The position numbers and the translations under genes are program-made. Shown in pieces: positions 1-11,140 of a stretch of 64,000 bases of DNA. The first letter of the stretch is position 1, and every line of letters begins with the position of its first letter. The notes beneath the pieces were generated by a model. The model did no database searches. It was not told where the DNA came from and was given only the letters and a program-made list of their open reading frames with translations. Source of the DNA: Cornus controversa (taxonomy: Eukaryota; Streptophyta; Magnoliopsida; Cornales; Cornaceae); assembly GCA_026545225.1 (NCBI GenBank), contig CM048845.1, positions 15,593,001 through 15,657,000 of the forward strand. The letters run 5' to 3'.

Positions 1-1430
1 TAATAGGTTGACTCGGAAGCTTTCCCTCTTCTCTTTTACTTATAGTGTTGGAAAGTTGTCGCATATGAGATTCAAGCTTAGTGACAGACTAAGAATGAGA
101 ATGAAGCAACTGAGTATTTGCTTCAAGGTTTCCAAGGTCAGCAAGTACCTTATTTTTGAATGCAAAATTTTGAGATGAAGGAGAATGATATTGCTGTTCG
201 GGACGCTGGTACATCCCTTGACAAAAAGATTGAACAATAGGTTGAGAACTGAACTGCACTGGCAGGCCTTGAGAATTTGGAACAGAATTTTGCATGCCTT
301 GGTTCCTCCATGAAAATTTAAGATGATTTCTCCACCCTGAATTATAAATATTAGAGTAAGTATTGTTCTCTGGCCTCACAAATGCAGCAATAACTTGCTC
401 TTGTTGATAGTCTGAAAATTGCCCAGCCATGGGACAACTATTATCATGATGAGAAAAACTTGAGCATATTGCACACATCTCCACCAGAGCAATAGAATGA
501 GGTGGCATACTAAGTAGATAATGAGTAGACATCAATTGATCCATCTTCCTTTATAGTTCATCAACTTTGTTTCAAACCTATTGAGATTCTTGAACAAAGT
601 TCATGCCTTGTCTTCGATTTTCATCATAAAAGTTCTTCTACAAGATGCCTCCACCATTTGGCGGTGTGATTCATTCAAGATTTATAGAAACATTGATCAA
701 GCTGCCACTTTGGTACCGCATTATGTGGAAATTTTTTTAAGAGATCCTTCAACTTTTTCCAAGCTTCATTAAATTGTTCCCCATGTATTTGAGAAAACCC
801 TATAATGTCCTTCCGAATTTGGTTGGTCTTTCCAATAGGAAAGTACTTCTTGAGAAATTCATGTTGCAACTAAGCCCACGTAGTGACAGAATTTGGACTT
901 AAAGAACTTAGCCAATTCTTGGCTTTATCCTTTAGAGAGAATAAAAAAAACCTTATTTTGAAAGCATCTTTAGAAAAGCTCTAGATCTTAGTTGTGGAGC
1001 AAACCTCTAAGAATTCATCCAAATGCTTGCATGGATCTATGTTACTATTCCCATAAAAGATGGGAGCATCTGAATGATACTAGACTTGATTTCATATTGC
1101 TGAGCTTAAACAATTGGCAATCGAATGCATGACGGTGATGTATAAGTAATTGGAAGAAAATGATCCCCCAACACCACCACTATTTCTTCTTGATTATCCA
1201 CCGTAAGAATTGATTGAATCAACTTCCTTAGAGTTGTTCTAATTTAACCGAGGGTTCATTCAATTTTTTCATCACATGGAAGAATATGATATAAATGTTG
1301 AGAATGATGACCAATCATAAACTAGACACTAACCCCTAAAAAGGAAGCAACTATGTTACCTAATAAAGAACAGAAAATAACTTGAAATAAAGAGGAAAAT
1401 AAGCATTAAAAAAAATTCTAACTATGAATC
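1..1430 (-). pseudogene. Athila-type gag remnant, minus strand (3' part off window)
   Basis: This is a nucleocapsid/capsid gene of a Ty3/gypsy Athila-type element, read right to left. The stretch at about 675-1100 encodes a capsid core: the run FLKKYFPIGKTNQIR is followed by a Glu/Trp/Lys-rich helix typical of Retrotrans_gag. The stretch 89-544 encodes a C-X2-C-X4-H-X4-C zinc knuckle at 434-475 (first Cys pair spaced as CAIC), then an Asn/Gln-rich linker. Stops and frameshifts separate the pieces, so it is not functional. Its own PBS and 5' LTR lie at 7674-8881 on the same strand, because element A (1431-7626) has split the leader. Lineage is assigned from motif recognition only. Confidence 0.8.
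1426..1430. repeat. Target-site duplication GAATC, left copy (element A)
   Basis: GAATC directly precedes the TG of the 5' LTR at 1431 and recurs at 7627-7631 directly after the 3' LTR. This shows element A is one insertion with both ends kept. Confidence 0.8.
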
Positions 1431-2848
1431 TGATAAACGTTGAATGTTATACATTCTCGTGCCTTTACTTATGTATTTTGATCCCATAGCTGCACATATT
1501 GTATAGTTTTTACGTGTTTCTATGCTTTTGATAATTTCAAGTTCAAACTCAGAATGTGGCGTAATTCGACCACTTTATCAGTTAAATAATGCATTACTAT
1601 TTCCTTTCATCCTTCATGGAAAGTCTACATGAAGGAATAGTGAATGGTGTGTCAAGATTGGAGTCAAAAAATTAGAAAGTCGAAGATCTGCAGAAGAAGG
1701 AAGATCGATACATCGAAGTCCCTACTTCGATGCATCACCCAAATCTGCTGAAGATATTTTTCTGCAGATATTTTCTACATTTATCACTTGTCCAATTTTC
1801 CTTGGATAAAGCTTTGCATGGAATTTCTATGATATTTTGAGCCTCAGACCAATTTTATAGCTAGAGAATATGTAATAGATCGTATCATATCACAATTCTT
1901 GTAATAGAGAGCATGTATAGAATTCTAGAGAGAGGAAGTGAAGTTCTAGAGAGGGAAAGCTTCAAAGAGGGCTTTGTAAGGCCTTAAAGACCATTTTGAG
2001 AATGGGATTATCTTTATCTATGGAGTGCTTCCAACCCACCATGATTAACTAATCCTTCTCTAGGGTTTTGATAAACCATAGTCTTGTAAATATGTTCTAA
2101 CTTCAATGAATTTGTGATTTTTATGTATTTTGTGTATATGTCTTTTGCCTTGAGCTTTATATAAATATAAGTTTACAAATTCTTCATGCTCATGTGTTGC
2201 GATTTATTTTCTTGTCTTAGAATAATTAAATTCCTCAAATGATCTTCAAATACTTGTAAGTTTCACAAGGACTACAAATGATGGGTGGAGACTAGTTTTC
2301 ACTATAACATGGATAGCTAGATTTGCATAGTCCATGCTAAGAGACGGTGATTTCGCTACTATTAGGGAAGTAGGTAGGTAGGGAAATCAAGAGATGATGA
2401 TTTCGCTACACTTAGGTAATTAGGGAAATCACGCTTTTTGAAGATCGATTATAGTATATTAAGGTGTGTGTATTCTCTTGGTAACGTCGTTGTAGGTGGG
2501 ACTTGTCAATGCGTCATTTAGTACACATTTACATGAATTCTCCCAATTTATTATAAGTATGACATATTACGAGGCTAGTGGGGAAGTCTAATCCTAGTCC
2601 TTTATTCTTCTCTCAACCTTTGTATTTAAATTATCTTTTATGCTTTCAAAGTAGAGTAAGAAAACAACCAACACACGGTTCTGATTTAAACAAGAACTAA
2701 CCCTCAATCTTTAGCGAGTTATACCTACGTAGTCTCTGTGCGATCGACACCCTTAACTTAGAGCCTTATCCTTCAGGGATTTATTCTATTGCGAGTGGAA
2801 AATTTCTAAATTGCGAGCCGTGCAACGCGCGCTCAACCACACATAACA
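1431..2848 (+). repeat. 5' LTR of element A
   Basis: Runs from TGATAAACG to ACATAACA just before the PBS. Bases 1568-2848 are collinear with 6346-7626. The first 137 bases share the GTTGAATGTTAT start seen in the other Athila LTRs of this window (18019, 25389, 30216, 32701, 39895) but have no match in the 3' LTR. It contains a TCGATGCATCG-type palindrome near 1705-1735. Confidence 0.85.
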
Positions 2849-2853
2849 ATTTT

Positions 2854-2871
2854 TGGCGCCGTTGTCGGAGA
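2854..2871 (+). promoter_or_regulatory. Primer-binding site, tRNA-Asp type (element A)
   Basis: TGGCGCCGTTGTCGGAGA lies six bases after the LTR end. It is complementary, with two differences, to the 3' end of plant tRNA-Asp, the usual Athila primer. Confidence 0.8.
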
Positions 2872-3114
2872 CTACAGTTGAATCGTTAAATTAGGAGATT
2901 GAGTCAAGTTTAAATTCTAACTTAACTCATTCTTTTATTCTTTATTTGTAAGTATCCTTATCTTTATTTCTTAAGTGTTTCATTGTAGGTACTTGTCTAA
3001 ACAAGGCATCAAGACTTAAGTTTGGATCCTTATGAGTAGAGTACTCAACTTTCTTGCACTTAGGAGTTTAAAATTTTGTTTTTGTATATAGTTTAAAATT
3101 TTTGGTTTATTCAT

Positions 3115-4680
3115 ATGGAAAGTAGGAGATCGTTGTCATTACCTTTGTTGCTGTGTGACCTTGAACTTAATCGAACTCTTAGACAACATAGTAGTGTTCC
3201 TAGGGACCCTATATTGTTTAGAGAACATAGAAGAGAAACCATGGTGAAAAATGACAACCAAAATGTTTAGCCAAATCCAATCTTACCACCCCTACCGAAT
3301 AGTGAGATTCTTCGTGATTTTTAAGTTCCATCTACCTATGCATCTCCTTCTTGTATTCGTTTTTCGAATGCAGGGAGGAACAATTTTGAAATCAAATCCT
3401 CAACAATTAATCTTCTTAGTTTTTTTATGGGCTTCCAAACCAAGATCCTTATAAATATATTGATGAATTCTTAGAAGTGTGTTCAACTTTACAGTTGAAT
3501 GCACAAGCGGAAGACAACTTAAGACTTCGTCTTTTCCCCTTCTCGTTTAAGGATAAAGTCAAACAATGGTTTAACTCCTTAGAGCCAAATTTCATTAACT
3601 TTTGGGCAGAAATGTAACGGGAGTTTCTAAAGAAATACTTTCCAATGGAAAAGACTAATGATGCGCATAGAGCCATCATTAGTTTGTCTCAAAGGGAGGG
3701 AGAAGCTTTTCATGAAATTTGGGAAAGGATGAAGGATCTTTTCAAGTCTTGCCCACACCATGCTATTATTAAATGACAACTGGTGCAAGGATTTTATGAT
3801 GGTTTAGGGGAGCCCTACAAACAAATGATTGATGCTAGTTGTGGAGGTACATTCTTTCTAAAAAGCCCCAATGAAACATGGATGCTCTTTGAGAACTTGA
3901 GGAAAAACTCATCTCATCATTCTTCTAATGAAAAGAAAAATAAGGTAGTTGCTACTCTTAACGCCCAAACTGAAAGTATTTTTGAAATGCGTAAGGAGCA
4001 AGTAACAGATAGGAAAATAGAAGCCTTAGAAAAGAAATTGGATCAAGTCTTGTTGGCCAATTCTTCTTTTTCTACTTCTTCCCCCAGTCCTACTATTCCT
4101 AATCCTACCCTTCATCCCACATATGATGTGTGTTCATTCTATTCTAGTCCTTCACAATATATAAAGGATTGCCCTCATGCGGGGCAATACCCTAAATTTT
4201 CACAAAAAGAAGCAAATGCACTCTACTCTAGGCTGGGCCAAGTATCAAATAAATACTCTTATACTCCCGGATCGAGAGTTCAAAATCAATTCCAATATGG
4301 GAACCAAGGCCAATATCAAGGACCTCGGTGACCACATGGACAGCAAAGTCAATCTCAATTTCAACCTAGACCTTATCAACCCAATTCAAATTCAAGTTTC
4401 TACTACACTCCTAATCAACCACCTTCTTGAAACCCAAGTTTTGAGGAAAAGGATTTTTCTACTTTAGGCAATATCGAAAGTAATGCTTAAAAGATCAACG
4501 CTCACTCATAATCTATTACAAAGATAGAGTCCCAATTGGGATAGCTAGCTAATGCAATGAATCGTAGAGAGGGTCGAAAGTTGCCTAACCAAACGGTGGC
4601 AAACCCAAATAGAGTTCAAGTAATTGATGATGCTTCTCATTATTTTGAGTTCAACAAAGAACAAGCTTAATCAATTACTA
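3115..4680 (+). pseudogene. gag of element A (broken)
   Basis: Starts at the ATG at 3115 (peptide MESRRSLSLPLLL) and runs through a capsid core around 3600-3900 in several frames. It has stops and frameshifts at 3270-3780. The longest open stretch is 3783-4331, 182 codons, with an acidic/basic helix and then a Ser/Thr/Pro linker. The zinc-knuckle position (about 4126-4173, CSFYSSPSQYIKDC) has lost its second Cys and its His, unlike the intact knuckle in element C. The structural protein could not work as such. The protease follows in the same direction. Confidence 0.75.
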
Positions 4681-4859
4681 CTCTAAGGAGTGGTAGAGTA
4701 CTTAAAAATTCGATTGACAAGAACAGGAAGAAAAAATGTGAGCGCCCTATACATCCAAACAGTCCCATTCTTAATCCAAAAGATCTTTAAATAAATCCAA
4801 AAGAGTTCTCTAATAATCCAAAAGATAAAGGAAAGGAAAATATCATTTAAGCTAAATTC

Positions 4860-5648
4860 TTGTCAACTTTAATTCAAGAGGCTTCATATGAACCTCCTAT
4901 TATCTTTCCTCAAAGATTAAGGCAACCAACACAATTTGGGAGACAAGGAGAGAAATTGCAACATATAATAGAAATCTTCAAGAAACTGAAAATCAATCTT
5001 CCTCTTTTTGGTGCTATAAAACAAATTCCCTCCTATGATAACTTTTTAAAGAACTTATGCACCCAAAAGCGTAAATCTAGGAACCAAGTTCCTAAGAAAG
5101 TCTAATTAACTGAGCAAGTGAGTTTAATTCTCCAAAATAACACCCCTCCAAAATTCAAGGATCTGGGTGGTCCTACAATCTCATGTGTCATTAGTGACCA
5201 TGAATTTTAAAGAGCCCTCGTTGACTTGGAAGCAAGTGTTAACTTACTTCCTTACTCGGTTTATCAAAAGTTAGAGTTAGGAGAGCTTAAGCTGATCACA
5301 GTTGTGTTACAACTTGCCGACCATTCGGTGAGGCAACCATGTGGAATGATTGAGGATATTCTCATCAAAATGGACAAATTATATTTCCCAGTGGACTTCA
5401 TCATCTTTGATATTGAGCCTGTTCAAAATTCTACAGAGCATATTTCAATCATTCTAGGTTGCCCATTCTTGGCTATAGCTAACGCTTGCGTTAATTATCG
5501 TACCAGGTTGATAGACATCTCCTTTGGGAATATGACTGTGAGGTTGAACACCTTTGATACATCTCACCACACTGAAAATAATGAGAGCAAATGCTTTGGG
5601 GTAGCTATTGTGCATGAACTAGAGTACATGTCTCGCCGTAGACGGTAA
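4860..5648 (+). pseudogene. Athila-type aspartic protease of element A (broken)
   Basis: Retropepsin-like protease that would cleave the Gag polyprotein. The upstream linker (4860-5105, QRLRQPTQFGRQ and a downstream Lys-rich end) and the core (5226-5648) match the protease of element C at 36862-37881. The active-site segment reads VDLEASVNLLP where element C has LDLGTSVNLLP, so the Gly after the catalytic Asp-Leu is Glu. The flap region and the IILGCPFLAIANA segment are present. Stops at 5103 and about 5208 break the frame. After 5648 no RT follows, unlike a complete Athila. Confidence 0.8.
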
Positions 5649-6345
5649 ACTTGGCAACCATTTCCGTGGTCCTATAATGTTTCGTGTAACCCTTTAGATC
5701 CAAAAAAGGGATGTATCTAAAGATTTTTGAAGTATCCGAGTGTGAGAGGTGTGAATTAAGGGTGTAACTTAAATTTTTTCATGCTTGGGGTAATTTTGCA
5801 AACTTTCAGTCGAATAAAGCATCGATGCATCGAAGTCCCTAGTTCGATGCATCGCAGCTTCGATGAATCGACATTAGCATCGATGCATCAACTTTTAAAA
5901 TGTCCCATTTTCTTACCAATTCTAGCAACTTTTGAACCTTGTGTCGATAGATGGTTGATGCATCGACAACTTCGATGCATGGAAACCTTTAGTTTGATGC
6001 ATCAACATCAACGATGCATCGAAGTAGCCACTTTGATGCAACGCACCGAGGCACGTGACTACGTATGCAGTCATTTAATATTCAAATCTCTCATCTCTCC
6101 CTCTTATTTATCTCTTTTCCTAGCAACTCTTCATGTTCTTTTGCACGTCTACACCTCCCAAGCAAGCCCCACCATCTAGATTATCCCTTCCCTTGCCTTC
6201 ATAGAGAGAATTTCAAGCACTCCATCTCCGCTAGCACTCTGTAAGGTAAAAGTTCAGTGCTTCCATTCTACATACTTTTTGCTTGTGGAATTTGGAGTTT
6301 TTGCATTAGATTTTCGTGGGTCTTGTACATATTCCTCATATTTTT
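5649..6345 (+). other. 3' non-coding region of element A with palindromic word cluster
   Basis: No coding potential is recognised. At 5819-6050 the word ATCGATGCATCGA or half of it (CTTCGATGCATCG, GATGCATCGAAG) recurs at least seven times, the same word as in the LTR at 1705-1735 and 6481-6520. From about 6090 the strand is pyrimidine-rich, like a leader or promoter-proximal sequence. The expected start of the 3' LTR is not found here. Confidence 0.6.
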
Positions 6346-7626
6346 GACCCCTTTATCAGTTCAACAATACATTACTATTTCCTATCATCCTTCAAGGAAG
6401 GTCTACATTAAGGAATAGTGAATGGTGTGTGAAGATCGAAGTCAAAAAATTAGAAAGTTGAAGATCTGCAGAAGAAAGAAGATCGATGCATCAAAGTCCC
6501 TACTTCGATGCATCGCTCGAACCTACTGAAGATATTTTTCTGCAGATGTTTTCTCCACTTGTCACTTGTCCAATTTTTCTTGGATAAAGCCTTGCATGGA
6601 ATTTCTATGATATTTTGAGCCTCAGACCAATTTTATAGCTAGAGAATATGTAATAGATCATATCATATCACAATTCTTGTAATAGAGAGCATGTATAGAA
6701 TTCTAGAGAGAGAAAGTGAAGTTCTAGAGAGGGAAAGCTTCAAAGAGGGCTTTGTAAGGCCTTGAAGATCATTTTGAATATTGGAATATATCTGTCGATG
6801 GAGTGCATCTAGCCCACCATGATCAACTAATCCTTCTCTAGGGTTTTGACTAACTATAGTTTTGTAAATATGTTCTAACTTCAATAAATTGGGGATTTTT
6901 ATGTATTTTGTGTATATATTTTTTGCCTTGAGCCTTATATAAATATAATTTTACAAATTCTTCATACTCATGTGTTGTGATTTATCTTCCTGTCTTAGAA
7001 TGTTTAAATTCCTCACGTGATCTTCAAACACTTGTAAGTTTCACAAGGACTACAAGTGATGGTTTGAGACTAGTTTTCACTATAACATGCATAGCTAGAT
7101 TTGCATAGTCCATGCTAAGAGATGGTGATTTCACTACCATTAGGTAAGTAGGTAGGAAGGAAAATCAAGAGACGGTGATTTTGCTACACCTAGGTAATTA
7201 GGAAAGTCACGCTTTTCGAAGATAGATTATAGTATATTAAGGTGTGTGTATTCTCTTGGCGACATTGTTATAGGTGAGACTTGTCAACGCGTCATTTAGT
7301 ACACATTTGCATGAATTCCTCCAATTTATTATAAGTTTGACATATTACGAGACTAGTGGGGAAGTCTAACCCTAGTCCTTTATTCTTTTCTCAACCTTTA
7401 TATTTAAATTATCTTTTATGCTTTCAAAGTAAGGTAAGAAAACAACCAATACATGGTTGTGATTTAAACAAGAACCAACCATCAATCTTTAGCAAGTTAT
7501 ACCTACGTAGTCTTTGTGGGATCGACACCCTCAATTTAGAGCCATATCCTTCAAGGATTCGTTTTATTGCGAGTGGAAAATTTATAAATTATGAGTAGGA
7601 CAATGCGCGCTTAACCACACATAAAA
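6346..7626 (+). repeat. 3' LTR of element A, lacking its first ~137 bases
   Basis: Collinear with 1568-2848. Both begin at a GACC(A/C)C(T/C)TTATCAG word and end at the CACACATAA tail. The terminal CA has become AA at 7625-7626. GAATC follows at 7627. The left 137 bases of the 5' LTR are absent. Confidence 0.8.
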
Positions 7627-7631
7627 GAATC
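7627..7631. repeat. Target-site duplication GAATC, right copy (element A)
   Basis: Matches 1426-1430 exactly. Confidence 0.8.
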
Positions 7632-7673
7632 AAATTTAATTCAAATTTCTAAATTTAACAAAACACCATCAAC

Positions 7674-7693
7674 AGTCCCTAACAACAAAACCA
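7674..7693 (-). promoter_or_regulatory. Decayed tRNA-Asp primer-binding site of the minus-strand Athila
   Basis: On the minus strand it reads TGGTTTTGTTGTTAGGGAC where the functional form is TGGCGCCGTTGCCGGGGAC. Six of the seven differences are C to T or G to A, as expected from deamination of methylated cytosines. It lies 7 bases from the LTR end, in the same position as in elements A and C. Confidence 0.7.
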
Positions 7694-7699
7694 AAAAGT

Positions 7700-8881
7700 T
7701 GATGTGGTGTGAGTCAAGTATAAATTAACCACTCGCAATAGTACGAATCCTTGTTGGATAGGGTTCTAAATGAATAATCTTAATGATAGAAGGAAACTAA
7801 TATGAGGGAGAATATATGGTTATGATTTCACCATTAAACCTACATTAATGTCAATTGCATTTGCTAGGCTTTCTCTTCTGATTTGAATAATGAAATGCAT
7901 GGTTACAAGCTCATACATTATCTTCTAGATGATACATGGATTCAATCAATAAGCATAACTCATCTTCGGTTAAGATAAATCATCCACCTAACTAACATAC
8001 TAAGATTTTAGATAATTTAACTTCCCTAAACATTGCCTATACAATCAATCGAATTCATGTGAAATTATTCTCATCATATAACCATCATCATCATAATCAT
8101 AGAAAATAATAATGATTTGAATTTCAATTAAAACAAAAAAATTCCAAGATAACATAAAGTTTCATTAAAATTTAATTATAAACTTTGAAAACCAATTCTC
8201 TAAATTACATGATCTTCAAACACGAATTTAAACCCTAACAATAAACAAACAAACCCTTTGATGTGTGATTAAGGCTACATCACTCCCGTAGATGAAGAAT
8301 TTATCCGCTCATGTTGTGGTTGAATGAATCCATGATTAGGCAATACATCTTCTCTCTACCTTACTCTTTTTCTCTTCCAAAAGTTGTCAAAAAGTCCCTT
8401 CTCAATCCTATGGCCGCCCCTATAAAGAAACCCCAAAACTAGGGCTATAAGCAAAATCGTAACTTCCAAGAATTAGGAGTCTAGCCCAACATGGCTCGAG
8501 CCACTTTTAAGTGGCTCAATCGAAATCAAGTGGCTCGAGTCAACATTGAGTGGCTCGAGCCACTTACTCACAGTGAGGTTATTTTGACCATCTCGAAGCT
8601 AGTCTAGCCCAATGTCGACCCTTTTCGACTTAGCTTCTTCAAAACATTTTTTTAGTCAAATAAGCTCTAAATCTTCAACATTTCTTCATTTAGTGAAGTC
8701 GCAATTGAATTCACTAAGCACGCCACTGATGAGTTATGATCGAGGATTTAACCAAAATTACTATTAAGGGCCTGAAAATAAAAAGACTAGAAAACAGTAT
8801 CAAAACTACATTATAAGTATTACTAAGATAGTAACATATATAATTTTAAGAGTTTGAATGTTTAACATTCAACTCCTATCA
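7700..8881 (-). repeat. 5' LTR of the minus-strand Athila element
   Basis: On the minus strand it starts TGATAGGAGTTGAATGTTAA at 8881 and ends CACATCA near 7700, followed by the decayed PBS. The start matches the Athila LTRs of this window (TGATCGGCGTTGAATGTTAC). A cluster of the palindrome GTGGCTCGAGCCAC and variants sits at 8495-8575. The partner 3' LTR would lie left of the window. Confidence 0.75.
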
Positions 8882-9769
8882 CTTGTCAAATCACACCAAT
8901 ATATCAGTGGAAATCATCCACACTCAAAAATCTCAATATTTCAATCTTTCTTTTTCAATACCCACAAGTTAACTTCACCACTACATAGACTAAACATCTT
9001 GTAAGTCAAATTCTAATCAAAGAAAAATGTATGGCCAGGCCATTTTTCCTGGCTATCCCAACTCCAAAAATATGTCTTTCTTGTCCATCACATTCTCAGT
9101 CCCAATTGCCCATTCTAGCATAAAACTCATGAACCACATAAATCAAGTCCTTAAATATCTAAAATGACTAATATATCCAACTTTAAATTATTTCCAAAAT
9201 CTCGATACGGGAAATACTTAAAGTATTCCAAACCTTTCTCACTAACCCTAGGCTCACATAACCTAAGTCTAGTATAACCTGCACATCCCAAACCTCATGA
9301 ATCAACGTATATTTCAATCTCTGTTTGGGTTCATGCAATCCTTAAAACTATGATACTGAAAACTAAGCATGTAATGTATATGAAAAAAATTATAAATACA
9401 AAGAATGTCACAACAAATGTGCTCAAACCATAGTGCATAAAATATTGTCCATAACATAAAAAACTTATCATGTTTCATTAATTTGCAACACAAAACTCAC
9501 GATGTGCAACTTAATGTACTTGTAGAAATTAGTGTCTAGTGTCATAATCCATAAACTAGAAACAACTAATATACCTCTGTCATTGCGGACCAGTCCTCTG
9601 ATACCTGGACTGTTGTCCTGAACCACTAGGAATACTCCCCCTCAGTGCTCATAAACCTTGAATAGACAGCACTGGTGGAGGCGGCGGCATTGCTATAAAA
9701 TCAAACTGACTTACCAAAAACTAATTTGTGTGATGATGAGACCCTGTCCCACCCTACACACCCTGTCCT
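8882..9769. other. Unassigned repeat-derived stretch with a possible minus-strand gag scrap
   Basis: There is no intact ORF. At about 9580-9720 the minus strand encodes a Pro-rich, Ser/Gly/Gln-rich peptide (PPPPPVLSIQG and further) resembling the linker of a chromovirus Gag, but too short to assign firmly. I see nothing recognisable in the remainder. Confidence 0.3.
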
Positions 9770-10602
9770 AAAGGAAAGTTATTTTGATGTATATATGCCA
9801 TGGACATATGATTAACTTGCTCTATGGTTGAATGTGATGAAATTTTTCCATTTGATATATATATGGGAAATCCTTCATTTGTGTACATGTATGAGATGAT
9901 GAATGGGTATATTTTAGCTTTCAACTATGCTATCAAATTGTCCATGTGAACTAATGAGCAATACGTGTGAAGAATGGATCAAAAAAATAGGTTTCATAGG
10001 TAATTGAGGATTTCTTTAGGAAGTGTTATGATGCATCGTAAACAGAATTATGTTTGATCGTAATCCTATGATGGATCGTAACCTGGATTATGTTGGATCA
10101 AAGAATTGGCCCAAAATTAGTGCTAAAACCAGCAGGTTTTGATACATATAGCGATACTTGTGTGATGGATCATAGAGTTACGATTGAACATAACATGTAC
10201 TATGATTGATCTTAGGTGGCAAAGGTTGCATTGAATTGAGTTAGATGTATGGCTCTAATTTGGTGATTAGGCAGGGGCTCATCGATGAGAATGGTGCTTG
10301 GTATGACTTAATGTGACATTAAGTGAGTACACTTCTATGAATTGTGAGAGTAGAACTTGGGTTGGTTAGTCTTGAATGATGTTCTGGGCCAGAACATAAA
10401 GTAATAAGAACAAAAGGTTTCTGTCATGAAAGATGATCTCCGTGGTCCGGATCAGAGTCGAGGGTGTTGGATATGACTGAATGGTAATTGTCACCTTTAT
10501 TTGGGGATATGGGATAATGACCGGGCAAGTGTGACACCTCACCTTCCAGAGTTCGAGCTCAAATTAGAGGAATTTTGGTGGCTTAGATTTCAAGGAGTGA
10601 CA
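9770..10602 (+). repeat. Right part of a chromovirus-type 5' LTR
   Basis: The right end is set by the PBS at 10606. The left end is not resolved and was probably lost. It contains a cluster of GATGGATCGTAA/TTATGTTGGATC words at 10028-10210, a repeat style also seen in the other LTR families here. Confidence 0.5.
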
Positions 10603-10605
10603 GCA

Positions 10606-10620
10606 TGGTATCAGAGTGCC
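10606..10620 (+). promoter_or_regulatory. Primer-binding site, initiator tRNA-Met type
   Basis: TGGTATCAGAGTGCC follows the LTR end (GTGACA, 10602). TGGTATCAGAG is the standard plant tRNA-iMet PBS used by chromoviruses and copia elements. Confidence 0.75.
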
Positions 10621-11032
10621 TAAGTTTAAATACCTAAGGATGAAGGGTAATGGACAAATGGTGTGATGATTGATAGTTTGTGGTTAGAGCTAACTGGATT
10701 ACATGCCTAGGGAAAGGTCGAATCGTGTATAGATTTAGAATGGTTTGTTGGTTGATAGCTCAGTATCATAACGATTAGGTTAAAGACCTAAGAAAAATGA
10801 GTATAATAGACTAAGTCAATTTGAGACTTGAAGTGCGCATGCTATGTGGTTATTTGGTAACATATTTAAGTGTTAAATGTTTATGTGATAACATGTTATG
10901 TGCTATATGTTATGTGATAACATGTTTTCGTAATAACATACTCATATGTTATATAATAATATGTTAGTTATATCAGGTGCATGGCTGGAGATATTTGATT
11001 GTTATTAATCTATCTCTTGGCTATATAGCATA

Positions 11033-11140
11033 ATGGCTCCTAGGCAAGTTAGAGGAGTGGTTGAGGATGAGATTCCTGAAGGGAATCGTTTGGTCACTAA
11101 TATGACTGTGGCCCTTAGGGACTTTGTGAGGATGGCTACT
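11033..11140 (+). pseudogene. Truncated N-terminus of a chromovirus (Tekay-type) gag
   Basis: The ATG lies 413 bases after the PBS. The peptide MAPRQVRGVVEDEIPEGN and the following short helix look like the Gag start of Tekay/Del-type elements. Homology stops at about 11140. The same frame stays open to 11218, but those codons come from the inverted LTR that follows. No capsid core or zinc knuckle remains. Confidence 0.55.

Larger units (their letters stand above)
1431..7626 (+). mobile_element. Athila-like LTR retrotransposon A, gag-protease only
   Basis: A 6.2-kb element with LTRs, a tRNA-Asp-type PBS, gag and aspartic protease in Athila order, flanked by GAATC. Between the end of the protease (5648) and the 3' LTR (6346) there are only about 700 bp, which hold no reverse transcriptase, RNase H or integrase. 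It could therefore move only with enzymes supplied in trans, or it is a deletion derivative. It inserted into the untranslated leader of the older minus-strand Athila element that occupies 1-1430 and 7632-8881. By eye the LTRs differ by several percent, so this is not a recent insertion. Confidence 0.8.
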
